Shown here piece after piece: positions 25,655-33,816 of a stretch of DNA of 64,000 nucleotides. Every line of letters starts with the position of its first letter. The stretch's first letter is position 1. The stretch lies in contig NZ_JAHKPS010000012.1 in assembly GCF_018860565.1 (NCBI RefSeq), positions 23,787 through 87,786 of the forward strand, read 5' to 3'. The stretch is from Winogradskyella psychrotolerans (GTDB lineage Bacteria > Bacteroidota > Bacteroidia > Flavobacteriales > Flavobacteriaceae). Below the pieces are notes generated by a model. It was given only the letters and a program-made list of their open reading frames with translations, was not told the origin of the DNA and made no database searches. Position numbers and translations under genes: made by a program.

Positions 25655-25753
25655 AAGTTGTCTCGTCGAGCGCAGTCGAGACGTTTATTAAAAGTGATAT
25701 TTAAAAAAGATTCCTGCTGAAGTTTATCTTGAGCGGAGCCGAAAGGTGGGAAA
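25655..25753 (+). repeat. REP-like elements between permease genes
   Basis: The spacer has TCTCGTCGAGCGCAGTCGAGAC, an imperfect palindrome that is the reverse orientation of the 22873 element, cited here as CGAGCGCAGTCGAG. It is followed by CTTGAGCGGAGCCGAAAGG, another common flavobacterial repeat. The GTG at 25746 falls inside this repeat, which argues for the later ATG as the start of the next gene. Confidence 0.7.
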
Positions 25754-25757
25754 TAAT

Positions 25758-26879
25758 ATGAAAACAATTTTATACATCATTCAAAAGGAGTTCAAGCAAA
25801 TTTTTAGAAATAAAGGCATGCTTCCTATCATTTTTGTACTGCCAATATTACAACTTGTTATACTATCTAATGCCGCTACATTTGAAGTCAAAAATATCAA
25901 ATTTGGTTATATTGATAATGACCACACATCAACATCGAGAGCATTAGTCGAAAAATTTAATGCCTCTACTTATTTTGATGTATTAACAGATTTTCCTTCT
26001 GAAGCATTAGCAAGTGCTTCGATGTTAAAAGGTGAAGTGGATGTGCTTTTACAAATTCCACATTATTTTGAGCGCGATTTACAAAAAGAAAAACAGAACA
26101 GCTTAGGCGTAACTATAAACGCAATTGATGGCGCAGCAGCAGGAGTAGAAAATGTATATGTCACACAAATTGTACAACGTTTCAATCAAAACATAAAAAT
26201 GGATGTATTACAGGTTTCAGACAAACAAATACAACCAATTATTATAGAGACTATTCCATTATTTTGGTATAATAAAACTTTAAATTATAAAACCTTTATG
26301 GTTCCTGGTATATTGGTTTTACTAGTCACCATGATTACGCTCTTCCTTTCAGGAATGAATATTGTCCGCGAAAAAGAAATTGGTACTCTAGAACAAATCA
26401 ACGTCACACCAATTAAAAAGAGTCAGTTTATTATTGGGAAACTTTTTCCGTTTTGGGTTATAGGAATGGGTTTATTAACGGTTGGATTAATTTTAGCCAA
26501 AGTCATATTTAATGTTCCAATGCTAGGGAGTTTACCGCTTATGTATTTATACACTTCAATTTATATTCTGGTCATTTTAGGCATCGGTTTATTCATTTCT
26601 AATTTTACAGATACACAACAGCAAGCGATGTTTATTGCGTGGTTTTTTACTGTTATTTTTATTTTAATGAGTGGTTTATTTACACCAATAGAGAGTATGC
26701 CAAAATGGGCACAAACGCTTACTGAATTTAACCCAATACGATATTTTGTAGAAGTCATGCGTATGGTGATGCTTAAAGGTTCTGGTTTTAACGATATTCT
26801 TCCACAGTTATTAAAAACAGCACTTTACGCTTTTATAATGAATGGATTAGCGGTTTGGAGTTATAAGAAGACGAATTAA
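25758..26879 (+). CDS. ABC-2 type permease (second)
   Basis: A 373-aa ABC-2 permease with the same layout as the preceding gene: N-terminal helix, large periplasmic loop (about 40-170), then five helices and the NIVREKEIGTLEQINVTPIK interface block. The ATG at 25758 is preferred over GTG 25746, because the GTG lies within a repeat element and the protein family begins MKTILYIIQKEFKQIFRN. It is the final gene of the TetR-TolC-HlyD-OsmC-ATPase-ATPase-permease-permease operon. The transcript probably ends before the palindrome at 26889. Confidence 0.92.
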   Translation: MKTILYIIQKEFKQIFRNKGMLPIIFVLPILQLVILSNAATFEVKNIKFGYIDNDHTSTSRALVEKFNASTYFDVLTDFPSEALASASMLKGEVDVLLQIPHYFERDLQKEKQNSLGVTINAIDGAAAGVENVYVTQIVQRFNQNIKMDVLQVSDKQIQPIIIETIPLFWYNKTLNYKTFMVPGILVLLVTMITLFLSGMNIVREKEIGTLEQINVTPIKKSQFIIGKLFPFWVIGMGLLTVGLILAKVIFNVPMLGSLPLMYLYTSIYILVILGIGLFISNFTDTQQQAMFIAWFFTVIFILMSGLFTPIESMPKWAQTLTEFNPIRYFVEVMRMVMLKGSGFNDILPQLLKTALYAFIMNGLAVWSYKKTN

Positions 26880-26888
26880 AAGACTTGT

Positions 26889-26932
26889 GTAACATTAGTT
26901 GCTATGTGTCATTTTATTTGATATTACCTTTA
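26889..26932 (+). promoter_or_regulatory. CRP/FNR-like site and -7 element for SQR-like gene
   Basis: GTAAC-ATTA-GTTGC (26889-26902; one mismatch in the right half). A -7 element TACCTTTA starts at 26925, exactly 29.5 bp from the palindrome centre, the same as at the perfect sites. Confidence 0.72.
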
Positions 26933-26942
26933 ATTAAAATTA

Positions 26943-28406
26943 ATGATTATGTCTAAAATTGTCATTCTTGGAGCCGGAATTTCTGGTCACGTTGCAGCAA
27001 CGCATTTACGCAGAAAACTACCGAAAAAGCACGAAGTTATTGTAGTATCACCCAACAGTAATTACCAATGGGTTCCGTCTAACATTTGGGTGGGAATTGG
27101 TAGAATGAAATCTGAAAAAATCTATTTTCCGTTAGCGCCTTTATATAAAAAGAAAGGTATTGGTTATAAGCAAGCCAAAGCGATTTCCTTTTTTCCTGAA
27201 GGAGATGAAACCGAAGAGAAACCTTATGTTTTATCCAAATATGTGGTTGGAGAAAAGAAAGGACAACAAGAAAAAATAACATATGATTATTTGATTAATG
27301 CCACAGGACCAAAACTTAATTTTGAAGCGACTGAAGGTTTAATTCCTGGTGAAAATAAAGCCTATTCTGTTTGTACATATTCACATGCGGACCATGCTTG
27401 GGAAGGTTTGAAAGCGCTAATTGAGCAAATGAAAGCTGGTAAAAAAGCTAAAATATTAATTGGTACAGGTCACGCAAAATCAACCTGTCAAGGTGCTGCT
27501 TTTGAGTATATATTAAATGTAGAACAAGAATTACGCCAGCACAATGTGCGTGATATGGCCGAAGTGACTTGGATTTCTAATGAATACCAATTAGGAGATT
27601 TTGGTATGGATGGTATGTTAATGAGTTATGGAAGTTTAACGATGAAATCTCATGAAATGATTGAGATGATTTTTGAAGACCGAGACATTAAATGGATTTT
27701 AGGAGCAGGCGTTAATAAAATTGAAGATGGCATAGCACATTACGAAAACCTTGAAGGCGAGCATAAATCAGAATCTTATGATTTTGCCATGTTAATTCCA
27801 TCATTTTCTGGTCATGGTTTCAAAGCTTATGATAAAAATGAAAACGACATCACAGAAAAACTCTTTAAAGGTTTTATGATTGTTGATGCAGATTACACAC
27901 CAAAACCTTATGAACAATGGTCTGTAAAGGATTGGCCGGAAACCTATCAAAATCCCAATTATAAAAACATTTTTGCACCAGGGATTGCGTTTGCTCCACC
28001 GCATTCCATTTCTAAACCACGAAAAAGTAAAAATGGAACCGATATTACACCAGCGCCACCAAGAACAGGAATGCCATCTGGTATCACGGCGAAGTTAGTA
28101 GCAGATAATATTATAGACTCCATAAAGAGAGGAAAAGAGTCCTTAAGCCACAAAGGGTCTATGGGAAATATGGGAGCAGCATGTATTGCTTCAGCAGGTT
28201 TTGGATTGCTTAATGGAAGTGGAGTTAGCATTACCACTTTTCCAATTGTTCCAGATTATGAAAAATATCCTAAAACACAAGGGCGTCAACTTGGTAAAAC
28301 TTTTGGTGAAATTGGTTTAGCTGGTCACTGGTTAAAACTAGCTTTACACTATGCTTTTATTTATAAAGCTAAAATGCGACCATTTTGGTGGTTGATTCCT
28401 GAATAG
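26943..28406 (+). CDS. Sulfide:quinone oxidoreductase-like FAD protein
   Basis: A 487-aa FAD-dependent pyridine-nucleotide-disulfide-type oxidoreductase. The dinucleotide-binding motif GAGISG is at residues 10-15 and an ATGP motif near 120. Three cysteines, C144 (SVCTYS), C182 (STCQGA) and C414 (AACIAS), match the three-cysteine layout of sulfide:quinone oxidoreductases, which oxidise sulfide and reduce the quinone pool at the membrane. The C-terminal helix-rich end (HYAFIYKAKMRPFWW) could anchor it. Two adjacent ATG codons (26943, 26949) are possible starts. The upstream palindrome groups it with cydAB and the diheme lipoprotein. Exact substrate is inferred from family; some relatives act on other sulfur compounds. 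Confidence 0.82.
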   Translation: MIMSKIVILGAGISGHVAATHLRRKLPKKHEVIVVSPNSNYQWVPSNIWVGIGRMKSEKIYFPLAPLYKKKGIGYKQAKAISFFPEGDETEEKPYVLSKYVVGEKKGQQEKITYDYLINATGPKLNFEATEGLIPGENKAYSVCTYSHADHAWEGLKALIEQMKAGKKAKILIGTGHAKSTCQGAAFEYILNVEQELRQHNVRDMAEVTWISNEYQLGDFGMDGMLMSYGSLTMKSHEMIEMIFEDRDIKWILGAGVNKIEDGIAHYENLEGEHKSESYDFAMLIPSFSGHGFKAYDKNENDITEKLFKGFMIVDADYTPKPYEQWSVKDWPETYQNPNYKNIFAPGIAFAPPHSISKPRKSKNGTDITPAPPRTGMPSGITAKLVADNIIDSIKRGKESLSHKGSMGNMGAACIASAGFGLLNGSGVSITTFPIVPDYEKYPKTQGRQLGKTFGEIGLAGHWLKLALHYAFIYKAKMRPFWWLIPE

Positions 28407-28461
28407 GTTTTTTTAAAATTAGTGTGAGCTAATGAATTTGGAGTAAACACATAAGAGTAAT

Positions 28462-28492
28462 GTCCCCTCGAGGGGACTTTAGGGGTGTTTTA
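28462..28492 (+). repeat. Palindromic repeat GTCCCCTCGAGGGGAC
   Basis: A perfect 16-bp palindrome (28462-28477) followed by TTTAGGGGTGTTTTAT. The hairpin plus T-rich end could also act as a terminator for the SQR-like gene. Similar GGGG-rich elements are common between genes in flavobacteria. Confidence 0.7.
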
Positions 28493-28551
28493 TTAATAGA
28501 GTAATCAAATATGTCAAGTCACAGAAATATAACCGTGAAAATTAAAATACT

Positions 28552-28689
28552 ATGACACAAAGAATTTCAAAATATCAAAGATTTAAAATGATGAATCCTA
28601 TCATTCAGTTTTTCAAATTCATTTATTTAAGTATCAAAATAATGATAGTCGTCGCAGGAGGTCATGGTGGCACAAGAAACGTGAACTAA
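28552..28689 (+). CDS. 45-aa peptide gene, copy 1 (GGHGGTR family)
   Basis: A 45-aa frame starting MTQRISKYQRFKMMNP and ending in AGGHGGTRNVN. A basic N-terminus is followed by a hydrophobic stretch (about 17-35, IIQFFKFIYLSIKIMIVVA), then a glycine/histidine motif. A paralogue at 31095 differs at only 4 of 45 residues. The first 83 nt of the two genes differ at a single base, while their upstream regions are unrelated. No copy of the regulatory palindrome is found upstream here, so it may be read through from the SQR-like gene or have its own promoter. Family and function are not known to me. Conservation as a pair is the main argument that it is a real gene. Confidence 0.7.
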   Translation: MTQRISKYQRFKMMNPIIQFFKFIYLSIKIMIVVAGGHGGTRNVN

Positions 28690-28755
28690 AATAATGATTA
28701 GAAATTAGTATGGGATTAATGTCAAGAACTCGTCTATATAATGGTACAATAACTA

Positions 28756-29361
28756 CTAAATAGATGTGGATGTTACCATTTGAATACCCATAGCAATCAT
28801 TTCTTTCTTTAGCGTTTCAAATACGTCCTTATTCAGTGCTTTTGAGGCATCTTCAATAAAAAAGCAATCAAAACCTTCTTTAACAGCATCGCGAGCTGAA
28901 AAATAAACACAGATATCCGCAGCTAAACCACATAGAAAAAGCTGTGTGGTTCCCTTTTCTTTTAAATAACCAGCCAATCCAGTTGATTTTAAATGGCCAT
29001 TGTCATAAAAAGCACTGTAACTATCAATAGTTTTGTTGGTTCCTTTTCTAAAAATAGCTTCAAATTTGTCAGTATTTAAATCCGGATGAAATGCTGCACC
29101 TGCAGTACCTTGCACACAGTGATTTGGCCATAAAGTTTGTGGTTGCCCATCAATTTCAATTTCATCAAAGACAGATTTTTTATCATGATTACTAGCAAAA
29201 CTGATATGGTCTTTAGGATGCCAATCTTGTGTGCCAATGACTAAATCAAATTGATCTTGAATCTTATTAATTACAGGAATAATTTGATCGCCGTTGGGAA
29301 CCGGAAGAGAACCGTTTGGTGTGAAATCGTTCTGAACATCAATGATTAGTAGCGTTTTCAT
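28756..29361 (-). CDS. pncA: Nicotinamidase
   Basis: A 201-aa isochorismatase-fold hydrolase that converts nicotinamide to nicotinic acid for NAD salvage. Catalytic triad residues are D8 (IIDVQNDF), K106 (FRKGTN) and C151 (AADICVYFSA). Metal ligands are likely D46, H48 and H52 in QDWHPKDH and H81 in WPNHCVQGT. Length is normal. The nicotinate phosphoribosyltransferase gene lies 43 bp upstream on the same strand, so the two consecutive salvage enzymes form one operon. Confidence 0.95.
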   Translation of the reverse strand: MKTLLIIDVQNDFTPNGSLPVPNGDQIIPVINKIQDQFDLVIGTQDWHPKDHISFASNHDKKSVFDEIEIDGQPQTLWPNHCVQGTAGAAFHPDLNTDKFEAIFRKGTNKTIDSYSAFYDNGHLKSTGLAGYLKEKGTTQLFLCGLAADICVYFSARDAVKEGFDCFFIEDASKALNKDVFETLKKEMIAMGIQMVTSTSI

Positions 29362-29404
29362 GAGTAGAATTTAATTTTGAATGTATTTTTTAATATCGCT
29401 TAGT

Positions 29405-30802
29405 TTAGAATTTATGCTTCTTAATTAAAGTGTCACGTTCTTTCTTGAGTGCAGAACTCAGTCCGATTTTGTAAATATGCGGATTCTGAAAACGTTTAAA
29501 TTCATTAGGAAGTTGTTTTAAACGTGATTGCGAATATTTTGAAATTTCAGTAACCGATCGAGGCGGAACTATTCTTTTTCCATTTTTCATAACCTGTTCA
29601 AGTAAAGGCTCATGCTTAAATGAATTAAGGTCTAAACTTTTTGTCGTATCAAAAGGATGTTCCATTAATGTAACGTTATCTTCAGAAGAAAGCGTTACGG
29701 CATCGGCACCATAGAACATACCATTAACGTCTATCATTCGGTAAACTTGCTTTTTAAATGGAAGCGATATTTTAATAATATTTTCAGAAAGCTTGATTCT
29801 TGGTGTATCGTTATATTCTGCTAATTTATAAACACCGTCCATGGCAGCATCAGGTTTTCCGGTCACTAGATTTGTGCCAACACCAAAAATGTCAATGGAC
29901 GCACCTTGTTCCTTCAAACTTTTTATAACATACTCATCCAATTGATTAGACGCAACAATTTTTACATAACTCAAATTCGCATCGTCAAGTATAGCGCGCG
30001 TTTTTTTAGATAAATAGGCTAAATCACCACTGTCTAAACGCACACCTAACAAACGGTCGCCTAGTTTTTCCATTTCTTTGGCTACAGTAATAGCATTGGG
30101 TAGTCCACTTTTAAGGGTATTATAAGTGTCTATTAAGAAGACACAATTTTCTGGTCGCATTTTAGCAAAATCTCTAAAAGCTTGTAATTCTTCATCATAA
30201 CTTTGAATAAAAGAATGTGCCATAGTACCTGTAGAAGGAATATCGTAATCTTCGGCAGCTTTAACATTACTCGTACTGTCAAAACCACCAATGACTGCAG
30301 CTCTAGAGGCATAATAGCCACCTGTAGCATGTGCACGACGTAAACCCATATCTAAGAGAATGCCATCTTTAGCGCTAAATCTTATTCGGCTAGCCTTTGT
30401 AGCAATCAAGGTCTGAAAATTAAGAATGTTTAGTAAAAGCGTCTCAATAATCTGAGCTTCTATAATATTCGCTTCCACTTGTAAAATAGGTCGGTTAGGA
30501 AATACAACATCACCTTCTTTACTTGAATAAATGTTTCCTTTAAAACGAAAATTCTTTAAATAATTTAAAAAATCACTTTCAAACCCTTTTTGTTCTAAAT
30601 ATGAAATATCTGATGAAGAGAACTCGAGTGTTTCAAGAATATCTAAGACATCTTCTAATCCTGCAAAAATGGAATACCCACTTTTAAAAGGATTATGTCT
30701 AAAATAATAATCGAAGACGGCTCGTCCATTGGGTTTAGTGCCAAAATAAACTTGAGCCATTGTAATTTGATAGAGATCGGTATATGCAGCAGTAATATTC
30801 AT
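29405..30802 (-). CDS. pncB: Nicotinate phosphoribosyltransferase
   Basis: A 465-aa type II phosphoribosyltransferase that joins nicotinic acid to PRPP to make NaMN. It starts with AAYTDLYQITMAQVYF, the usual N-terminus, and contains DMGLRRAHATGGYYASRAA and the GVRLDSGDLAYLS motif that binds the phosphoribosyl group. FGVGTNLVTG is a second conserved block. It is the first gene of a two-gene operon with pncA. The upstream intergenic region (292 bp) separates it from the divergent 45-aa peptide gene. No minus-strand -7 element matches the palindrome spacing, so pncB seems independent of that site. Confidence 0.95.
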   Translation of the reverse strand: MNITAAYTDLYQITMAQVYFGTKPNGRAVFDYYFRHNPFKSGYSIFAGLEDVLDILETLEFSSSDISYLEQKGFESDFLNYLKNFRFKGNIYSSKEGDVVFPNRPILQVEANIIEAQIIETLLLNILNFQTLIATKASRIRFSAKDGILLDMGLRRAHATGGYYASRAAVIGGFDSTSNVKAAEDYDIPSTGTMAHSFIQSYDEELQAFRDFAKMRPENCVFLIDTYNTLKSGLPNAITVAKEMEKLGDRLLGVRLDSGDLAYLSKKTRAILDDANLSYVKIVASNQLDEYVIKSLKEQGASIDIFGVGTNLVTGKPDAAMDGVYKLAEYNDTPRIKLSENIIKISLPFKKQVYRMIDVNGMFYGADAVTLSSEDNVTLMEHPFDTTKSLDLNSFKHEPLLEQVMKNGKRIVPPRSVTEISKYSQSRLKQLPNEFKRFQNPHIYKIGLSSALKKERDTLIKKHKF

Positions 30803-30980
30803 GAGAATTTTGGATTATATCTTTACAAGATATCCAAAATGAAAAGATGTCTTGTTGAGAATTTTGAAAAATTAAAGGGAATAAATTTAAGGATATTTTA
30901 CCACTCGGAAAGGGAAGACCTAAGAAAGATTGTATTTGTTTATTAAAAAAAATGATTTAATCGTAATTCATTTTTGCTAA

Positions 30981-31024
30981 GTAACATTAGTTACCAAGTA
31001 TTACTATATGTTGACTTACTTTTG
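30981..31024 (+). promoter_or_regulatory. CRP/FNR-like site and -7 element for 45-aa peptide copy 2
   Basis: A perfect palindrome GTAAC-ATTA-GTTAC (30981-30994), identical in sequence to the 9315 site. The -7 element TACTTTTG (31017-31024) starts exactly 29.5 bp from its centre. A transcript from about 31028 would have a 67-nt leader before the peptide. Confidence 0.8.
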
Positions 31025-31094
31025 TAATATAAAATGGGTTTTGTTCGGCTTAATTAGAATTAAAAGCTTTGATTTTACGAACAGCCAGGTTAGT

Positions 31095-31232
31095 ATGACA
31101 CAAAGAATTTCAAAATATCAAAGATTTAAAATGATGAATCCTGTCATTCAGTTTTTCAAATTCATTTATTTAAGTATAAAAATAATGTTAGTTGTAGCTG
31201 GAGGGCATGGAGGCACAAGAAAAGTTAGCTGA
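31095..31232 (+). CDS. 45-aa peptide gene, copy 2 (GGHGGTR family)
   Basis: Same product as the gene at 28552 with changes I17V, I32L, N43K and N45S. The frame extends upstream to 31008, but that longer start would precede the predicted transcription start (about 31028), and similarity with the paralogue begins exactly at this ATG. The hydrophobic centre suggests membrane association, with a basic end inside and the GGHGGTR motif at the C-terminal side. A terminator follows within 35 bp, so this short peptide is the only product of a palindrome-controlled transcript. Its function is unknown. Confidence 0.78.
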   Translation: MTQRISKYQRFKMMNPVIQFFKFIYLSIKIMLVVAGGHGGTRKVS

Positions 31233-31263
31233 TGTGGTTATCAGTTTTTTTTGGTTGGTTAGT

Positions 31264-31299
31264 AAAAGGGCATTTATAAGGATTTATAAATGCCTTTTT
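31264..31299 (+). terminator. Intrinsic terminator after 45-aa peptide copy 2
   Basis: A 10-bp stem GGCATTTATA/TATAAATGCC (31269-31278 with 31285-31294), extendable by A/T pairs, ends in TTTTT. It isolates the peptide transcript from the RND operon promoter directly downstream. Confidence 0.85.
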
Positions 31300-31304
31300 C
31301 GTTG

Positions 31305-31348
31305 GTAACCTTTGTTACTAACTTCTGATTTTACCTAATGTACATTTG
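31305..31348 (+). promoter_or_regulatory. CRP/FNR-like site and -7 element for RND efflux operon
   Basis: Palindrome GTAAC-CTTT-GTTAC (31305-31318) with perfect half-sites. The -7 element TACATTTG (31341-31348) starts 29.5 bp from the centre. The TolC start codon follows at 31365. Confidence 0.8.
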
Positions 31349-31364
31349 TACTATAAATTAATAA

Positions 31365-32675
31365 TTGATGAAAAAACATATTTATATACCACTATTACTT
31401 TTCGCGTTTACGATGTCCGTGAAGGCTCAAGATGCAGTGTCTATAACAAAAACTGAGGTCTTAAGTAGAGTTTCAGAAAATAATACAAGTATAAAGATTT
31501 CTGAAGAGGAGTTTAAACAAGCGAAAGCCGATTTTAGACAAACCAATGCAGTGTTTTTACCTAACATTACAGCAAGTCATACCGCAATAGCAACTACGAA
31601 TCCGTTAATGGCTTTTGGTTCTAAGTTGAATCAAGAAATATTAACGCAAAACGATTTTAATCCTGCATTATTAAACGATCCTTCGCAGATTGAAAACTAC
31701 GCGACAAAATTCGAAATTCAACAACCATTAATCAATTTTGATGGTCTGTATCAACGTAAAGCAGCCAAATCTAAAATGGAAGCCATGTCTTTAAAGACAG
31801 AACGTACACAAGATTACTTAGCGTTTGAGGTTGAAAAAGCCTATATGCAATTACAATTAGCGTACAAGGCAGTTGATGTTTTAGAAAAAGCATTAGAAGC
31901 GGCAAATGCTAACAAGAAATTAGCAGATAATAGTTTAAAACAAGGCTATTTACAACGTGCAGATGTGTTGAATGTTGAAGTTCGAGTAACGGAAGTTCAG
32001 AATCAGTTGCAATCTGCAAAAAGTAATGTGCAGAATGCCTCTAACTACTTATCGTTTTTAATGAATGATGAGACGTATGTGATTTACACACCAACAGATG
32101 AGTTAACGGTTTCAACTATTGCAATGGAAGATAAATCTATTTCTGAAAATCGTTCGGATATTAAAGCCATGGAATTGGCTTCAAAGGCTTATGAAGCTAT
32201 GAATAAGGCTGATAAAATGGCATTCTTACCAAGATTAAATGCATTTGGAAGTTACGAGTTGTATGACGACCAGATTTTTCAAGCGGATGCCAATGGTTAT
32301 TTGTTTGGGGCACAATTAAGCTGGGATATTTTTCAAGGCTCTAAACGCTTTGGGAAAGCACAAAAAAGTAAATCAGAATTCGAAAAATCAAAACTAGAAT
32401 ACAAGCAATATGTGTCTCAAAGTAATTTGGAATTAAACAAAGCAAAGCGCGCTTTTATCGATGCAGAAAATAAATTAGCATTAAACACTTTAGCCTTAGA
32501 GCAATCTGAAGAGTCTTTAAGAATAAGAACCAATAGATTTAAAGAAGGGTTAGAAAAAACGTCTGATTTATTAATCGCAGAAACACAATACGCCCAAAAG
32601 CAATTAGAATATTACCAAACCATTTTCGAATACAATTACGCACAAGCCTATTTAGAATTTTTAACCAAAGAATAA
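31365..32675 (+). CDS. TolC-family outer membrane protein of RND pump
   Basis: A 436-aa outer-membrane efflux channel. The signal peptide ends near SVKAQ (residue 20). Two homologous halves rich in coiled-coil helices (about 150-235 and 345-430) are the TolC/OEP pattern. It is the first gene of an operon with a periplasmic adaptor and an inner-membrane RND permease. Expression is predicted from the palindrome-linked promoter at 31305. The spacer to the adaptor gene is 54 bp and holds a hairpin. Confidence 0.92.
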   Translation: MMKKHIYIPLLLFAFTMSVKAQDAVSITKTEVLSRVSENNTSIKISEEEFKQAKADFRQTNAVFLPNITASHTAIATTNPLMAFGSKLNQEILTQNDFNPALLNDPSQIENYATKFEIQQPLINFDGLYQRKAAKSKMEAMSLKTERTQDYLAFEVEKAYMQLQLAYKAVDVLEKALEAANANKKLADNSLKQGYLQRADVLNVEVRVTEVQNQLQSAKSNVQNASNYLSFLMNDETYVIYTPTDELTVSTIAMEDKSISENRSDIKAMELASKAYEAMNKADKMAFLPRLNAFGSYELYDDQIFQADANGYLFGAQLSWDIFQGSKRFGKAQKSKSEFEKSKLEYKQYVSQSNLELNKAKRAFIDAENKLALNTLALEQSEESLRIRTNRFKEGLEKTSDLLIAETQYAQKQLEYYQTIFEYNYAQAYLEFLTKE

Positions 32676-32681
32676 TTTTTT

Positions 32682-32706
32682 CTACAAAGTTTCTAAAACC
32701 TTGTAG
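32682..32706 (+). repeat. Hairpin in the TolC-adaptor spacer
   Basis: CTACAAAGTTT pairs with AAACCTTGTAG with one mismatch around a 3-nt loop. Similar CTACAAGG hairpins are frequent intergenic repeats in this group. It lacks a T run at its end and is probably not a full terminator. Confidence 0.5.
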
Positions 32707-32729
32707 GTATTAAAATAAAAACAATCAAA

Positions 32730-33806
32730 ATGAAAAAAACATATACAATTCTAACATTTTCCTTAGCCTTATTACTAGCGAGTTGCGGAAGTGAAGACAA
32801 AAAGCCAATTACCGATAATTTACCTGCAATTACGGTAAAAACGAGTCAGGTAGAAGCCAATACGAATAGTCCGTTTTTGGCTGTAAGTGGAAAAATTCAA
32901 GCCGTGAATAGTGCTGATTTAAGCACTAGAATGATGGGTTACGTTAATAAAGTACATGCTAATGTTGGAGATAAAGTAAATAAAGGTCAATTATTAGTGT
33001 CTATAAATAATGCCGATTTACAAGCCAAACGGGCACAAGTCAATGCCGGAATTACAGAAGCTACGGCTGCCTTCAATAACGCACAAAAAGATTACAACCG
33101 TTTTAAAAACTTGTTTGCAGATAACAGTGCATCACAAAAAGAGATGGATGATATGACAGCAAATTATGAAATGGCAAAAGCACGATTAGAATCGGCTAAC
33201 CAAATGAAAAACGAAATCAATGCGCAGTTCACATACAGTAATATTACGGCACCTTTTAACGGAACTATTACAAGTAAAAATGTAGAAGCTGGTGATATGG
33301 CAAATCCAGGAGCACCATTAATAAGCATTGAAACACCAGGACATTTTGAAGTGATGGCTATGGTACCAGAATCTGAAATTTCTCAGATAAAAAAAGGAAC
33401 TACTGTTGACGTGTTGGTGAAATCAATTAATCAAACCTTAAAAGGAAAAGTAGCTGAAGTAAGTACATCTGCCAAAAACACAGGTGGACAATATTTAGTA
33501 AAAATAGATTTAGATAAAACAGAGGCTACTATTTTATCAGGAATGTTTACAACCGTACAATTTCCTGTAGAAAGAAAAGCAGCGACAGCAATGGTTTTAA
33601 TTCCAAGTGATGTTATTATAACAAACGGACAATTATCTGGTGTGTATACCGTAAGTCAAAGTAATACAGCATTATTAAGGTGGTTGCGTTTAGGAAGAAC
33701 CTTTGGAGACCAAGTAGAAGTATTATCGGGTTTAAATGCAGATGAGGCTTATATTGTATCAGCAGAAGGAAAGCTATACAATGGTGCAAAAATTTCAATT
33801 CAATAA
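32730..33806 (+). CDS. RND efflux periplasmic adaptor lipoprotein
   Basis: A 358-aa HlyD/MFP adaptor. The lipobox LLASC places the acylated cysteine at C19. A first lipoyl half (GYVNKVHANVGDKVNKGQLL, residues about 70-90), a coiled-coil hairpin (about 100-160), a second lipoyl half (APFNGTITSKNVEAGD), a beta-barrel domain and a membrane-proximal domain follow in order. It connects the RND permease to TolC. It lies 54 bp after tolC and 10 bp before the permease. The substrate is unknown. Confidence 0.93.
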   Translation: MKKTYTILTFSLALLLASCGSEDKKPITDNLPAITVKTSQVEANTNSPFLAVSGKIQAVNSADLSTRMMGYVNKVHANVGDKVNKGQLLVSINNADLQAKRAQVNAGITEATAAFNNAQKDYNRFKNLFADNSASQKEMDDMTANYEMAKARLESANQMKNEINAQFTYSNITAPFNGTITSKNVEAGDMANPGAPLISIETPGHFEVMAMVPESEISQIKKGTTVDVLVKSINQTLKGKVAEVSTSAKNTGGQYLVKIDLDKTEATILSGMFTTVQFPVERKAATAMVLIPSDVIITNGQLSGVYTVSQSNTALLRWLRLGRTFGDQVEVLSGLNADEAYIVSAEGKLYNGAKISIQ

Positions 33807-33816
33807 TTAGATTATT

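Noticed and set aside
25746..25757. GTG start for the second ABC permease
   Set aside because: It falls inside an intergenic repeat; the ATG at 25758 gives the family-typical N-terminus.
30695..30946. An 83-codon plus-strand frame overlapping the start of pncB
   Set aside because: Most of its length is antisense to pncB or in its leader, no start context is visible and no family was recognised.
30951..30958. Minus-strand promoter for pncB using the 30981 palindrome
   Set aside because: The sequence at the required distance (AAATCATT on the minus strand) does not fit the -7 element.
31008..31094. Upstream extension of the 45-aa peptide copy 2 to a 74-aa protein
   Set aside because: The extension starts before the predicted transcription start, is absent from the paralogue, and similarity begins exactly at the ATG at 31095.
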